Origin: Solen grandis
Taxonomy: Eukaryota > Mollusca > Bivalvia > Adapedonta > Solenidae
Direction: 5' to 3'
DNA: 64,000 nucleotides
Assembly (NCBI GenBank): GCA_021229015.1
Contig: CM037788.1
Coordinates: 41,458,049 to 41,522,048 of the forward strand
In this document: piece after piece, positions 11,518-25,600 of the stretch
Position numbering within the stretch: the stretch's first letter is position 1
How the letters are laid out: each line of letters starts with the position of its first letter
The notes under the pieces: model-generated
The model's database searches: none
Seen by the model: the letters and a program-made list of their open reading frames with translations, nothing else
Told to the model about the DNA's origin: nothing
Translations under genes and position numbers: made by a program

Positions 11518-11881
11518 AAAACAAAGGACGAAAGGGCAACATGAAAAGTATATTATATTCGTTTACTGAATATATTTTGGGTAAACCGACCGTGAGGTTA
11601 CCTAGCAATACTGAACTTAGAAATTCATAATACGGGAAATTTTACTTAACAAACAAGTAGAACAGAATATTTTATTACCTCCTTTATTTGAAAAAAGTAT
11701 CTGCCACTGTATTAGGTGTGTTTTAATAAAATATTATAAAAGTTTTGTACTGACCAGTTTCCCCGTGTTTATTTCCATCTTTATAAAAAAAATGGAAACG
11801 GGCCCTGTGGGTAATATGAAATATCTCAATTTTTCATACATTATTTCCCCAAATCAATAAAGTTTGAAATTGTATTTCCAG

Positions 11882-12159
11882 ATGTTATTGATTGTACTTA
11901 TGTGTCTAGAGCAGAAATGGGATTGGTGCGAAAGCTATCAGGATATAACGCAAAAATAAATGAAACAGTTGGACTAATCTATTCCGATAGTAAAATGTGT
12001 AAGTCATTGCAATTGTTGACATAATAATTTGTCCACGAAAGGATTTTAGCGGCTGAAGTTGAAATCATTCGAGAAAGAGGAAATGAGGTAACAGCAGATA
12101 GACTTGTTGACAGATATGTATTAGAAAGTGACACGTCTATTGCGCAGTTGGTTCCCTAA
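11882..12159 (+). CDS. unrecognised two-exon coding fragment with stop
   Basis: Exon 11882-11998 (acceptor gtatttccag, donor GTAAGT) is open over 38 codons: VIDCTYVSRAEMGLVRKLSG, then YNAKINETVGLIYSDSKM. Exon 12050-12159 (acceptor aaaggattttag) joins in phase and gives AEVEIIRERGNEVTADRLVD, then RYVLESDTSIAQLVP and TAA. The intron would be only 51 bases. The composition and charge pattern look like real protein, but I recognise no family. It could be the 3' end of a gene whose earlier exons lie upstream, or a decayed copy of one. Confidence 0.4.
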
Positions 12160-12548
12160 AACTACTCACAATATCAGAAAAATAGGACAAAACAAACTCA
12201 CATATCGTTTAGTTGTTTCTCCGATAACCTTCATTTTTTCATTACTTGGTAGCATAGATTTTTACCTTTAGACTTTTATAGATAATCGTTATGATATCAG
12301 ATTGCTTGACCCATCTAAAGCAATCGCTTAAATTAGATTTGCTTTTGGGAGACATAAGAAAAAATATCGAGCTCCAGAAGTACATTATTTGTTTTAGAAA
12401 CAAGACATATGAGTACAGAAATGGTATCTCGTTCACATAGAACACTAGGTACATCTTAAAAAAGAATGAATACACACTAAGGCCATTATTAGTTTCTAGA
12501 AGTTTCCACTCTTGACAATAAATAAATAAATAAATAAATATATATATA
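12160..12548. other. gene-free stretch
   Basis: AT-rich; it ends in an AAAT/TA microsatellite (12522-12550) that runs into the next MITE. The minus-strand 106-codon frame is low complexity, rich in Phe, Tyr and Ile. Confidence 0.4.
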
Positions 12549-12756
12549 TACTGTAAAATCATTAATTTTCGTTGGCATTATATTTCGTTAATTATGTACC
12601 TAAGGGGATTTCGTGGGTGCATTTATTCGTGGAACTTTGTTCTTGAAAACGTGAGGTCAATATAAGACATGTTTTCGTGGGTATTAATTTTCGTGGATAT
12701 ATCCTCCACAAAATCGACGAAAATTAGTGCCCCTCAAAGATTAATGATTTCATAAT
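12549..12756. mobile_element. MITE with TACTGTA termini, copy 2
   Basis: The left end TACTGTAAAATCATTAATTT, an interior rich in TTCGTGG, and an inverted right end (ACGAAAATTAGTGCC, ATTAATGATTTCATAATA) match the element at 6285. The right terminus is more decayed, and AAAT microsatellites border both sides. Confidence 0.7.
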
Positions 12757-15661
12757 AAATAAATAAATAAATAAATACCTCCACCTGTAATTAGTAGCAT
12801 TAAATTCAATGGAAGGGTTGCAAATTGACAAGTATCGGTAAATGGACTGAAAAACTGTTTCGATTTGTCGTTTTAATGAATAAATAGCACTTAATTACTT
12901 CATTGTGTAAGGAGAAAACGGCCTTATTAGTCACCTTTATTTTTTTATATATTTATGATATATTTTTTTAAGTAAGTCGCCAATCTTACCCCTATTGCGA
13001 TCTCACGGTATTTAGAATTGAGACACGACTGTATCCTCTTATAGATAATGGAAATTGTAATGCGGAACATGGCACAAAATTATCCGAAATAACTGTAATT
13101 GATTGAGCATTTACATTTAATATTTTATATACCACATCGTTTATTAATATATTTCTATTTAGTTTCGCTCCCATAATGCAATCGTTTGTTTAATGAAGGA
13201 AATATTCAGCATCACTGAGTGATAATATAGACTACAAATTTGGAACTATAACTCCTTGTAGTCATTATCAGTGATTAAAAAAACTCACAGAAAGTCGTCC
13301 GATGCAGATATGCAAGCAACCCTGTAAAAAAAAGTAGATGATGTGGTCTTTTCGAGTTCCAGACTTAACTTTAAGCCACCATAGGTATTTATTTTAAGGC
13401 TGCTTTGACTTTGCTTAAATTGATTTCTTTTATCAATCTAAAATCTCCCGTACGGAAGCTATTCCTTGAAATATACACAGAGTTCGTTCTGCCGTCTCCA
13501 GTTTATCTCTACCATAAAGTTAAAGTACAATAATTGCTCAGATATCTGAAACCAACTTTTTGTAAATGATAGTATAGTAAAACTGTAAAATGCCTAAAAC
13601 GGATGTTTTATAATAATGTTTCAGATCGAGATTCAGAAAGTTTGGTTTGGTATTCAGAAATGTCGTTTTTTTGGTGGGGTTTTTTTTGTTTTGTTCTTTT
13701 TTGTTGTTGTTTTTTTTTGTTTTTTGTTGTTGTTTTTTGTAAGATGCATTAGTTTGAATAAGCACGAGAAATACTGTAAAAACTATAGTGATCGACTGGT
13801 AGTGACTTAAAACTTTCAAAGGAGAGTTTGAAGATTGATTAGTATCAGAAAAAGGACTAAAAAGTGGTTTTAAATAAACTTTTATAAATCAGTGGTCGCA
13901 TTGATAAATCAGTGGTAATTTTCAGAATCACAGTGCCTTTAACCACATGTCTCAAACCACTAAAACTACTGTCCAGCAGACAGCGACCCGATATTAATTG
14001 CAAGAATCTGAGCCGACACAGCAACTTTGGGGGGTCCACCTCGAGTCAAAATCATGATCAAATTTCCAGTCTGCAAAACTGAAATTGATATTTACGTTAC
14101 GGTCTATGTGGGAACACCTCTACAAGATAGCTTCAGCTTTACCAAATTCACGAGATGATCAGATGGACCTTTCTCTTCTTTAATTCGTTGACTGTAAAAA
14201 TAAGAGTTTCACCTGTGATATATGTTAATTTCTCTTTAACTTTTTCTGATATCCGATATTCGGTTAGGTCTAGCTAAAAATTCTGTTCAGAGTATTCTCA
14301 CAGATGGTCATTGACTAAGAATTTGATTTTTAACTATGTTTGTATTATGTCTATCAATACCCATCTACAGACGCATGATCACTCAATGCAACATTCCGTG
14401 ATTTTAGAAATAACAAGTTTCTCCATCACAGGTTATATATTACGAGCGGTATAAAACCTTTATTTAGAATTTAAAAAATCAAACAAAACAAAACTATATT
14501 TAGAATTTCGATTACCATGTGGCGTCACATGGCTGATCATCATTACTTTTTGCACACTTTGCTCACTTTACAGGCTGAAAAATTTAATAAAATTTACGAA
14601 TTCGCTATCCGGGACTGGTGAAATGAAGAAGACATGTTATAGAAAAGCAATGACCTGCTTCGGGAATATCGTTTTCTATATCTTACCGGGTCTCCCGGAA
14701 GTGCTTTCCGAGTTCATTTGTCAGGATACAAAGATTTCGCCAACATTAACGAGTGACAGTAGATCACTTTTTTTTCTATTTCTACAATTAACTGTGGACG
14801 AGCTGCTTTTACACAATTTATTACACAGCTTATAAGTGACATCCTGCTGCCTAATGTGGTACTCCCCTAGTTACCTCCCCTGTTTGAGTAAATTATATCG
14901 AGTAATTGCTGAATTATGGAGAATTATTCAATGACGGACATGTGAAAAAGGAATGAATCTTGAGGAACATAATTGGAATAGAAAGGAAATGTCCATTTTG
15001 AAGACCATTTTCCGTGACGCTTAAAAATGAACTTTCCTGGGAGGGATTTTTTTTAGAAGATTCGAGCGATATTGACAATGCTATTTGGCTCGAAACAACT
15101 CAAAATGCAAAGGATTTCAGATGTTTTCCTCTTATACAGGTCTAACAGCTGTTGGAAATTTCTGTATATGTGTTTTTTATAGATCAGTATGAGAAGTAAA
15201 ATATGATTAATTAACCTCGGTCTAAATACTTTTGGACTCGTAATGACACATTAATAAGTTGATATTTCGAACATTGCAAACGTATACGTTGCCATAGAGA
15301 GTTAGAAAGTTTATACTCAACATAATTATATGCATTAAAAATGCAATGTTACCAAATTAAATCGAGTCCGTTTCCAATGGTACTTATTACTTTCGTCATA
15401 GTAATATTGCTTAATTTCATACATCATTTGGCCATGTGCTGTTTCCGAAGTATTTTCATAGGGTAAGAGCTGTGTTAGACCATGTTCGTAAAAAAAATAA
15501 ATCACATTTGTAACTTGTTTTTTACGAATGTGATCATATGCGATTATGTCTCATAAAAATTCGACACAAAATATTTACATATAAATTATGATTGATTTCC
15601 GTTACACATGTGGTACACCTGTAATCACATTTGCAACCAGCGTTACAGTTAATTTATAGAA

Positions 15662-15665
<4 letters not shown>
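12757..15665. other. gene-free stretch
   Basis: AT-rich with a T-rich, GTT-interrupted run near 13668-13740. No splice-bounded open frame is convincing. The 70-codon frame at 14623 and the frames around the T-run are low complexity. Confidence 0.4.

Positions 15666-15701
<36 letters not shown>
15666..15701. repeat. (GT)n microsatellite
   Basis: About 18 uninterrupted GT units. Confidence 0.95.
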
Positions 15702-15703
<2 letters not shown>

Positions 15704-15879
15704 CGTGTAAGCACCGTCAATTGAGGGCACGAACTTCTAATAACAGCAACGATTGAGGACACGATTTTCAATTGAGGACGGCTCATTTGGCAATAATCTT
15801 CAACCATCTCAAAATGCTTATTTCTTCATAAAACGTAAAATAAAAGTAAAAATATAATGAGTCCTCATTAGGAGGTTTC

Positions 15880-16000
15880 ATCCGGTGGGTCGTTCGATCA
15901 GTGTGTCGACGCAATAAATTCTCCATATTTTGGTTTAGAGATTACGACCCACCACGTGTCCTCATTTGACCTTGCACTGGGAAAGATTTCCATTTTAAAG
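15880..16000 (+). other. possible 5' untranslated exon
   Basis: A non-coding-looking stretch ends in ATTTTAAAG|GTACGT, a good donor, 590 bases before the acceptor of the first coding exon at 16590. No TATA box is obvious and the 5' boundary is unknown. Confidence 0.3.
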
Positions 16001-16595
16001 GTACGTTAGTTTTATTTTGGTCTCATTAATAATTCAATAAGTTATTCTAGAACATTTTTTTATATTTTTATACTTGAAAATAAGTAAATGTTGTTTTTTT
16101 GTAGAATTAATTCAATTCGAACGTGTGTTTGGCATGTTAAGATAGAAAAAGTCACACGTTTTCGCGGGCAGTTAGGATTTAAATTTTTTAAACGCAGTGC
16201 ATGCATGTTACTGTAAGAAGCAGAGATTAATTCCATTACATCTTATACAAAATAAATAAAGAAACATTATTCGTTAATTTTGCTCACGCATTAACATTTT
16301 CGAAAATAGAATAGTTTATACTGAGACTTCTTAGCAGTTGATTCGGACTCGTTCTTATTCATACCTTTTCCTGCTGCAAAAAAAAAAAAAAAAAAAATCT
16401 CACTACTAATAAAATAATTGAGGTACCAATTTCATGAATTAAATATTAAAATGATGCTGATTATTCATTAAATTCAAAATATGTATTTATTTATTGTTCG
16501 TTTGTTTATTTATTTATCTTTATTTTAAAAATGAAAAAGAAAAAAAGTAATTTAATTGTTTGACTCATTCTTTTTTCTTTGCATTGTAGATCTTC

Positions 16596-16619
16596 ATGTT
16601 GTCAAGAGGTAAAAGGGCT
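16596..16619 (+). CDS. candidate first coding exon (MLSRGKRA)
   Basis: Acceptor ttctttgcattgtag, six bases of leader, ATG, seven further codons, donor GTAAGT, phase 0. Strong splice consensus on both sides is the main support for such a short exon. Confidence 0.45.
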
Positions 16620-19600
16620 GTAAGTATAAATATGTGAATTTCATATTTCAATTGTTTTTACTTGTATTCTAAAAATTCGTCAAAATAATATTCATTCAAC
16701 TCTATCATAAGCTTATCATCTCTTTTCAAACGTAAAAATAAATCCTCTCAATTACTCAATGATGTGCCATTGGCATATTGGCCATATGCACACATAAAAG
16801 TCATGGAGTTGTTAAAATGGTAGCTATATATGTTATTTATAAAGCATTATGTTTTTCATAATATAAAGGTCCATGCTTAAAAAAGTCACTGCAATCGGGG
16901 GTCCTAACCACCATCCATTACTTTCATAATTGTTACATTTTTTTTTGAATGGAGGGTGTATACTCGTAGGGACTAGTTTAGTATGCTATAAGTAGCAAAG
17001 TCGTGTTTTGCTTTTTTGATATAGATCCAGATCTATTAATGAACATCAACATTTTTAATTTGTCAAATCATTATTAATTTGAATAGTTTCTGTGGATTAA
17101 GAAAATGAATTTACATTCAAAAAGACATTAAAAATTAATTTTAACGACTAAAACTTGAACAGCGTGTATATTTCTTCTTTATTTCCACCACATATAGGTA
17201 GACGCAGCACTTGGAAAGACTAGAAAGGTATTTTTATTCCTTTTTGTGATATTTCCATTTTATAAATTTCACAACAACCAATGAGCTAGGTTATCAATGG
17301 AGCAACATTTTATACATATCTTAAAATGGCTGATGTTACAAAAACTGTGCATATGCAAAATAAAGTTGTTGTTATGACAAACATCGTAATTTTTTTTATA
17401 TACAACATGTATTGTCTTCCTAAAAATATGAAACCATTAACATGTGTTGAGGGAAGATATGAGAATGAAAGAAATTAGTAATACATAATTTATTTCTTTA
17501 ATTCAAAACTTTTTCTGCGTTTCTTTTTATGATAAATTTTACATATAAAAATAAAATAAGAAAGATCAAATAAATGACAGAAAAAATGAACGAACAAAAT
17601 AAATGAGATATAAAGAAAGAATGAACAAAATAGGTAAGAAATAAAACAATAAAGAAAGAAAAAAATGAGGAAAATTTATGCTAAGAATATTTGAGAACAT
17701 TAGGAATCATTTCTGGTATTTAGGATTATGTAATTGTATAACTGGGATCATGGATTCCACTATTTAACTCTTAGATTCAATGTCACGCAAAAAGGACATT
17801 AAAAATCATTTTAACTCTTTCCATAGAGGATACCATGAAAAGACCTAGATGCAAACAGCATAAAACCAGCTAGATCAGCCTGCAAGTAACTCTCATTCTG
17901 ATCAGGTTTTATGCTGTTTGCTGCTTCTGAATGGTATGGTAATATAAATTTTTCTATTAAAGTTGGTGAGATTAAAGTGTGGCTTTTTGCAGATCAGGCT
18001 TTATTTGGTATATTGAGTGTGTCAGAATGAGTCTATATGAGAGAAAGGGTTAAATAGACCTATGTTTCTAATAAGGATACACTAACAAAGTACTACAGAA
18101 GACTACCATAAACATCTTATAGATAGCGAAAAAAAAATGTCCAAGACAGAAATATATAAAACCAAAGAGAAATATCATCCAATGCTGAGAAATATACTGG
18201 GTAATTATATGCTGATATACTAGAGGGAGATTTAAGACAGAATATACAAGATACGAAATTCAGAATTAAATCCACTAGCACTTTCAGGCTACTAGATATA
18301 TATATATAGTAGTCCAAAGCACATTTCACTAACATGGAGAGTTTGAGACTATTTAAGATTATTTTAAGACGGATCAGATGTCCTGAAAGTGGAAATTTTC
18401 ATAAAAACCCCATTACATAAAAAGATGAAACATACAGATACATTTCTGATTGAAACATGAATTTTTTTGCTCAGAAAAAAAGAGAACAAATACACATCTG
18501 TAACCAAAATAAATTAATAGATTTAAAACAATATTGAATTTAAAAAAAAAAGTTTTAAGATTCAATAAGTCATCAAGAAAATACATAACAAAATGATGAC
18601 ATTCCACAAAGACACCTTCACAGTCTTTTTTATTATTTTTTTTTTCCATCGGCGATATTCAAAATGGCCGCCACATTTGATCAATAAGGTAATCTCTCTC
18701 TCTATATATATATATATATACATATATATATTCATTACTGATTCAAAACTTAACATAACTGGAAATTCTGATTCAAGCCGCATCAATATTTAGATTTTAA
18801 AGGGATGCAATGTTCCGGGTACCGGGTACCGGTTATAGGTAATATTGAAGGAGCAAAAATTAATGATGATTCCAGGTGAGGAAAAAAAAATTTGAATATA
18901 AAATAATTGATTTCTGAAGCTTTTGATCGGCAGATTTTTTTCTTCAATTTTTAGTGTCAGAAATAGTGTTAGCCCGGACGGACTTGTATCTGCCAAATTT
19001 CGGTATTGGTAGCCCCGGGCTATCGGGCTACAGCAAATTTCGAACACTGAAGGTGATCTCCCTTATTATGTACAACTCCAATATCTAAGGAATTTGAGCA
19101 TATCCTTTTGGTTTTGGAAGGCTGAGAAAGAAAAGTTCAGGAATGAAATTAAAGGTAGCCAAACTGAAGTTAGATTTTTCTTGCAAGTTTACTGTATATC
19201 GATACAATAATCGATGGCTCAACGCAAAACTGTCGTAACTTCGTTTTTTAAAATTGTTCAGGAGAAGGAAAAAAACTTTCCGAATTTATTTGTGTTGGAT
19301 ATATAACAAGTGTTTTAACATAAAATTGTTGCATTATATATCAGTTTTAATAAACTTCATTGTATTTTTTTTCAGCATTTAAAAGAATTCATGATTGGAA
19401 ATTAAAGGTTTAAAAAAAATCATTGCAAAAAATTCATGCAACACTGTATCAATATCATTTTCACCAGTTTTAAAGGATATAAAAAGGGGTCCATTAGGTA
19501 TAACAAACAAAATTCATGACAAAGGGACATTCCAGGGTTGATGACAAACTTTGATGACCATTGTTTTGACCTTTTGAAAAATGTTTTTATCAATGCATGC

Positions 19601-22600
19601 TTAATATTATTAGAGCCATACAAGTATTACTGTAATAACTAAACTACAGTGCATCAAGTTGACAGACCCAGGTTTTGAGTTGAAAATGTGCAAATAGTTA
19701 TTAACACCATTAAAATTAACATTTTTATAATCGCAAGTGTTATTAAAGACAGTTTTAAGTGCTGTCAATGAACAACATAAAGAAACCAATGTCCATGACA
19801 ATATCTCATGTAGGTAAACAGAGATTCGCAACTCTGATATAGGTACCGGTATGCGCAAAGAGCAAAAAGTTAAGTTATGTGTATGATCTTGTGACAGCAA
19901 GATAATGGGAGATGTGTAAAATTGCTCATGTCAATTATAAATATACTAAGTTTTCTCTTCAATTTATTGTTGATTAAACCCAATATGTATATCTTTCATT
20001 AGATCACAGAACACTTTTATGAGTGATACTCATGTAAAGCATCTGTCTGTTAATTGTCTCCAAGACGTGAAGCGTCTCAGCAAGATTTCATTCAAATCCC
20101 ATTCACCTATTGTTGTTTTCTTGTCACAGGAAAAAAACATTTTTTTTGGACAGCTTACATATCTGTTGAATAGGTCTTTAGGTTAACAATGCAGACAAGC
20201 TTTTGAGCAGATTTTATATCATAAACAATTTGTATAACTTCTTAAATAATTTTATCATCCGCATCATCATCAGCATCTTTATACTGGGTATAACTTTTAC
20301 CCGTTTTCCTGTTTGCTGCTGTCCTGACTTTTCTATCCATAGCATCTACTGTCTTGAGGAAACAAAGACTTACTCCACACTTTTTAAAATGACAAACTTT
20401 GTAATACTATCAGTTTCTTAAACAATATTTGTTTCTAATAGTTTAGTTTAATTTTGATTTCAAATACAGTCATTTGCATCATTTGATCATTTAGTTCTTC
20501 TTTATTTCCAGATATGTACACATTTTTTTACATTTTTGAGGGTAATTAAGGATTACTGTATTAAAGTTTTTAATTGTATTAACAAAACCCTGACTATCAT
20601 TCTGCATTATTCATATTTAAATGATTTAAAAGAATCGCCATGATTTAAATCTGATGTTCTAATTGTTTTACGGTATTAAACAACACTTAAGACACTTGCA
20701 CCTGCTACTTTGAGGACTTGCTCATTGTCGCATGGGAGTAGGAAGAAAAAGGGGTTGTGAACAGCAGGAATAGTTTACTTGCACTAAAGGTTTAGAGACT
20801 AAACTAAATGTTTTATGAACAAACCTAGCTCCCAACAGTTTCATGACCAGTGAGGACAGTAGACCCATTGAAGATTATAAATGACATTACTTGATAAGAC
20901 CTAAGGGGGTCATCAAAATAGATCCCGTGCCTGTTCTTTATGAGCAGGAATCATACCGTTTTGAAAATACAATTGGAAGAATCTGATTCTTGAGCTGCTG
21001 CTAAAGCATCATTTAGTGTCATACATAAAGGACACAGAATTTCACTTCTTTTTCTGATTGCGTGTTCCATGCAGTGGCTGCTGCTTTATAAAAGTCTTGA
21101 CCAGTACAGGGCATTCAATATTATACATGTATCTACATAAATTTGGTCACTCTGTCTAAAATGCTATCCGTAATTTCATCTTTCCAGTTGGATGTTGGAA
21201 AATCAATTGTCTTATCAATGTACATTTGTACATACAATATTGGTGACACATTGTTTTTTCTACTGCCACGCACTTCACAACCTTGAAGGATTGTTGTAGC
21301 ATGTGCTTAGAGCATGGTGAGAAATGTGAAGAATTTTAAATAGAAACTGGTGAAGTTTATCACTGCATGAGAAGTTAAATTTAAAACTGACACTTTAAGC
21401 ATTTAAGACCATTATTAAGACAACATTTGCTGAACAAAATTAAGTGAAAGAGGAGCAGGGTAGTTCAGTGATTGCCACTGATAGGACGCACATCTCAGGA
21501 TCAATGGTTCATAGTTTGAATCTAGGTCGTGTGGCTGCCTGTTTCCTTGAGTATGCAATTAACCTTGAATTAATGGGTACCTGTGAGGTTTTTTTTCGGG
21601 TCATGCATATGACTTCCTAGCACCATATATCTGACATCTGCTCCTACGGAATTAACAAATATATTCAATGATCCGGAGGTAAACATATCATGTTGGCTGA
21701 TCGAGCACTAGCTTGAAGGTAGACTACAAATAAGTATTACCTAAAAGCTGTAAAGACAAGAATTAAAAGTAGATATTTCTACAAGTTAGAGATAGTAAAT
21801 GTATTTCTGTATGAAAAAAATAGCTGACACAGACAAACTAATTCTAAATTGATCAATTAATACACAAAAAACTTTATTTCATTTTCTTCTTAATAGGCTT
21901 TTATCAATAAGTTTGTTTTCTAAATGATTCATTTAGAGTTGTTCCTAAAAATTTTGTTTTGGACAACTGCTACCTGGTGAAACAAACTAATTTCGATTTC
22001 CAATATTTTTAATTGTTTGTGACTGAAAAACTGTGTTTCAACAGTAAAAGCAAAAAATAATGGTTAATTATCTAGTTTTGAGACTGTTTAGGACTGAAAA
22101 CACGAGTGTGGCACCACCTAGAACACATATATTTTGACAAAAACAAAAGTGTTTCTGGAACACACGTTCAATCAAATTTACAACAGAGCGAACTGCTGAA
22201 GCATGACGGACAGACAGACAAAGAGATAGACGGACAGACAGAAGACGGAAAAGTGATTACTATGTGTCACTTATGCTTACAGCAGGCGACACAATAAACA
22301 GTATATTGGGTATCAGGATAAATTTCCATCCAACCAAAAATCATTAATGACATCAACTTTGGGAAGTAAAAGGAAGTGAATTTAAAAAACTTAGCAAATG
22401 CAATCTTCAAATGTCACTTTTTAAATTATTTCGCTCTGTGCACATCATGTCACCATATGCCACAACAGTGTGAGATACATCAATTAATAATACCTCAATC
22501 AGTTTGAAGTACTGGTGGGGATAATTGATTTTGTTGTTTTTTTCACCGTAAATGTCTACCTTACATTGACCTATCTGTGGATTATGGTGTAAGATAAGAC

Positions 22601-25600
22601 TAAATGAATATTTGAATGATTTTCGTTGGTAAAAAATGCCTATAGATCTTCTTTGGAGAAAAAGTTATACATAATTCTTTGTTAAGATTATAACTACCGG
22701 GTAGCTGAAATATATGCTTCCTGTATATTAGACTGTATATTCACTAAATTATCCTGACTGAATTACAGTTTATTTGATAAATACATTGTTGTTTTATCTA
22801 AACACTTCTCTTGGATGCACATTGAGACCTGTTTTGGACAAAATATTATTCTGCACAATCCAAAAAATATATTACAGTCCTATTCACTGAATGACAATGA
22901 TAGTCCATAATGTTTTTTCTGCTGATTGTAGTGGAATGGATGCTTTATCTATGCTTAATTTGATTCCAAATATTAAACTTTTCACAGGTAATAATTTGTA
23001 CATGTATATCATATAACCGTACTACATTATGCATTACTTTAATACCCATAATTGCTGCATATCTTGTTTTAAAAGACATTCCTTGTTATTAAAAGTATTT
23101 AATTTTTGATATCTCTAGCCATTTGTGAGTTTAGGTCTGAAAAAGTGAGTGTCATACAGAAAGTGGTTTAAAAACTTAAAAAATTTTAAAAATTGAATAA
23201 ATGTTAACTGTGTTTAAAAATTAATTATGAATTATGACATCATTGTGTAAAAATATTGTGGAGATACTACAGTGTTACATATCATTTGTTTCAAAATGTG
23301 CAATTTTTTCAATGCAACACTGTATGTAACTCAAGTTACGACAGTGTTGCACAAATGAAATCAACCAAATAATTATATTACTTTTGGACCATTTTTCATT
23401 TTAACCACTTAAACACAAATTTTTTTTTCAAAAAATTATTTCCACAGATAGAGCATCGTAATATAATGTGAAAAATGCAAAAACATCATTTTGTGAAAAA
23501 AATGGAGTTACGACAGTTTTGCGTTAAGCCCTCGAGTCATATAGGCCGGTCTCCCTAAACAGCGACATGAAGATTTTCAGCGACAAGAAGTGACAAGAGA
23601 TTTATTTTCCAGATTAATGACTTTATAAATTCAATAAAAAAATACAACATAATATATAGTGAAAAATAATCCTATACAAGGTATCAAATCTATTAATAAC
23701 CGATTTTAATTGACTTAGACATTTTAAATTTAATCAGTCGTATTCAGCGTCAACAATATATTATGTATTCAGCGTCAAGAAACGTCTAAGCGGGGTTAGG
23801 TTGCGGGTAACACATACGTTGAATAATGGTCAAAATTGATTATTTATTAAAAATTGAATTAAAATTAAATCAAATGCATTAAAATATGTATTTTTTATGA
23901 CAGTGCTAGTTTATTGTATTCTTAAATAAAAAAAATACTTTATATCATTTCAGAAATTGGTATCAGTATATATATATATGCAGTAAATATATATGAAGAC
24001 ACAGAGTAAACACTTTCCTTACCTCAAAAAACATATTTGTCCATAATTCACAAAAATGATAAACTCCTGTAATTGAAATTTAATTGATCACATCCAATCA
24101 TCAAAAAATCCCTTCACACACACATACGTATAATAACAACTGGAAAAATTTTTCTTCCTTACATCCACCAACTTGTATAATTTTTAAAGTAATGATAAGT
24201 GTGTGAATAAAGTTGAGTTGAGAATAAAATGATTTAACACGCAAGCGATTTTGAGGAAGCACAAGCTAATCAATGCAGCCAGAGCGTGACACATGCGTCT
24301 CGTGAGCTTATACAAGCTAATCAGTACAGCATGAGCGTGACGTGCGGCACGGTTCGCACCTTGATGAGTGCTAATTAGTTTGTCTGTATTGTCTTCGCAG
24401 CTTGTCGGACTTAGCATTCAGCTTTTGAGTGTATGTCGCTAAGTCAATGTAAGAAATAACCGGTATGTTCTTGTTGTTACCGTAATGTCCAGTCAAATTA
24501 ATCTTGTCGCTAAGTCTATAACTGGTATGTATTATTATAGCGTGTATTATAATAGCGTTACATCTGGTCATAATCTTCTTGTCGCTAAGTCTGTATGTAA
24601 ATCAATACTGTTCAGTCAAAATCTTCTCTTCACTCTGTCTTATATTCTATATAGTCAAATATTTAGTTTTCACCAAGCCAAATGTTCTTGTTTCTTCATG
24701 TAAAAACGTCTTGACGCTTAGTGTATTGGTCATTCTGTATATACGGTGCTCATGGTTTTCAATATTTAATTATTTACTTTTTAGCTCACCTGAGCACTTG
24801 TGCTCGGGTGAGCTTTTGTGATCGCCTTTTGTCCGTCGTGCATCGTCCGTCGTCCGTCGTCAACAATTGCTTGTGAACACTCTAGAGGCCACAGTTTTGA
24901 CCCAATCTTCATGAAACTTGGTCAGGATGTTTGTCTACATGATATCTTGGGGTCAAAAACTAGGTCCCGGAAATTTTAGTAAAACCTTGTGAACACTCTA
25001 GAGGCCACAGTTTTGGCCCAATCTTCATGAAACTTGGTCAGGATGTTTGTCTACATAATATCTCAGATGAGTTCGAAATTGGGTCATGTGGGGTCAAAAA
25101 CTAGGTCACCGGGTCAAATTTTAGAAAAACCTTGTGAACACTCTAGAGGCCACAGTTTTGACCCAATCTTCATGAAACTTGGTCAGGATGTTTGTCTACA
25201 TAATATCTCGGATGAGTTCGAAATTGGGTCATGTGGGGTCAAAAACTAGGTCACCAGGTCAAATCTTAGAAAAACCTTGTGAACACTCTAGAGGCCACAG
25301 TTTTGGCCCAATCTTCATGAAACTTGGTCAGAATGTTTGTCTACATGATATCTCAGATGGGTTCGAAAATGGGTCATGTGGGGTCAAAATCTAGGTCACC
25401 TGGTCAAATCTTAGAAAAACCTTGTGAACACTCTAGAGGCCACAGTTTTGGCCCAATCTTCATGAAACTTGGTCAGGATGTTTGTCTACATGATATCTCA
25501 GATGAGTTCAAAATTGGGTCATGTGGGGTCAAAAACTAGGTCACCAGGTAAATTCAGGTAGGATCAAAATGTAGGCCACTTAGTCAAATGTTAGAAAAAC

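Larger units (their letters stand above)
19215..23531. mobile_element. 4.3-kb TIR element with TCGA target duplication
   Basis: The left end TGGCTCAACGCAAAACTGTC plus GTAACT is the inverse of the right end AGTTACGACAGTTTTGCGTT plus AAGCCC, about 25 bp with two mismatches. TCGA lies directly outside both ends (19211-19214 and 23532-23535). A second inverted word, ATGCAACACTGTA, occurs about 220 bases inside the left end and 190 inside the right. No transposase reading frame is seen, so it is a non-autonomous or decayed DNA transposon. The superfamily is not clear; a 4-bp TCGA duplication is unusual. Confidence 0.65.

Noticed and set aside
22106..22297. 63-codon ORF with GQTDKEIDGQTED
   Set aside because: Translation of a GACA/GACGGACA simple repeat inside a transposon.
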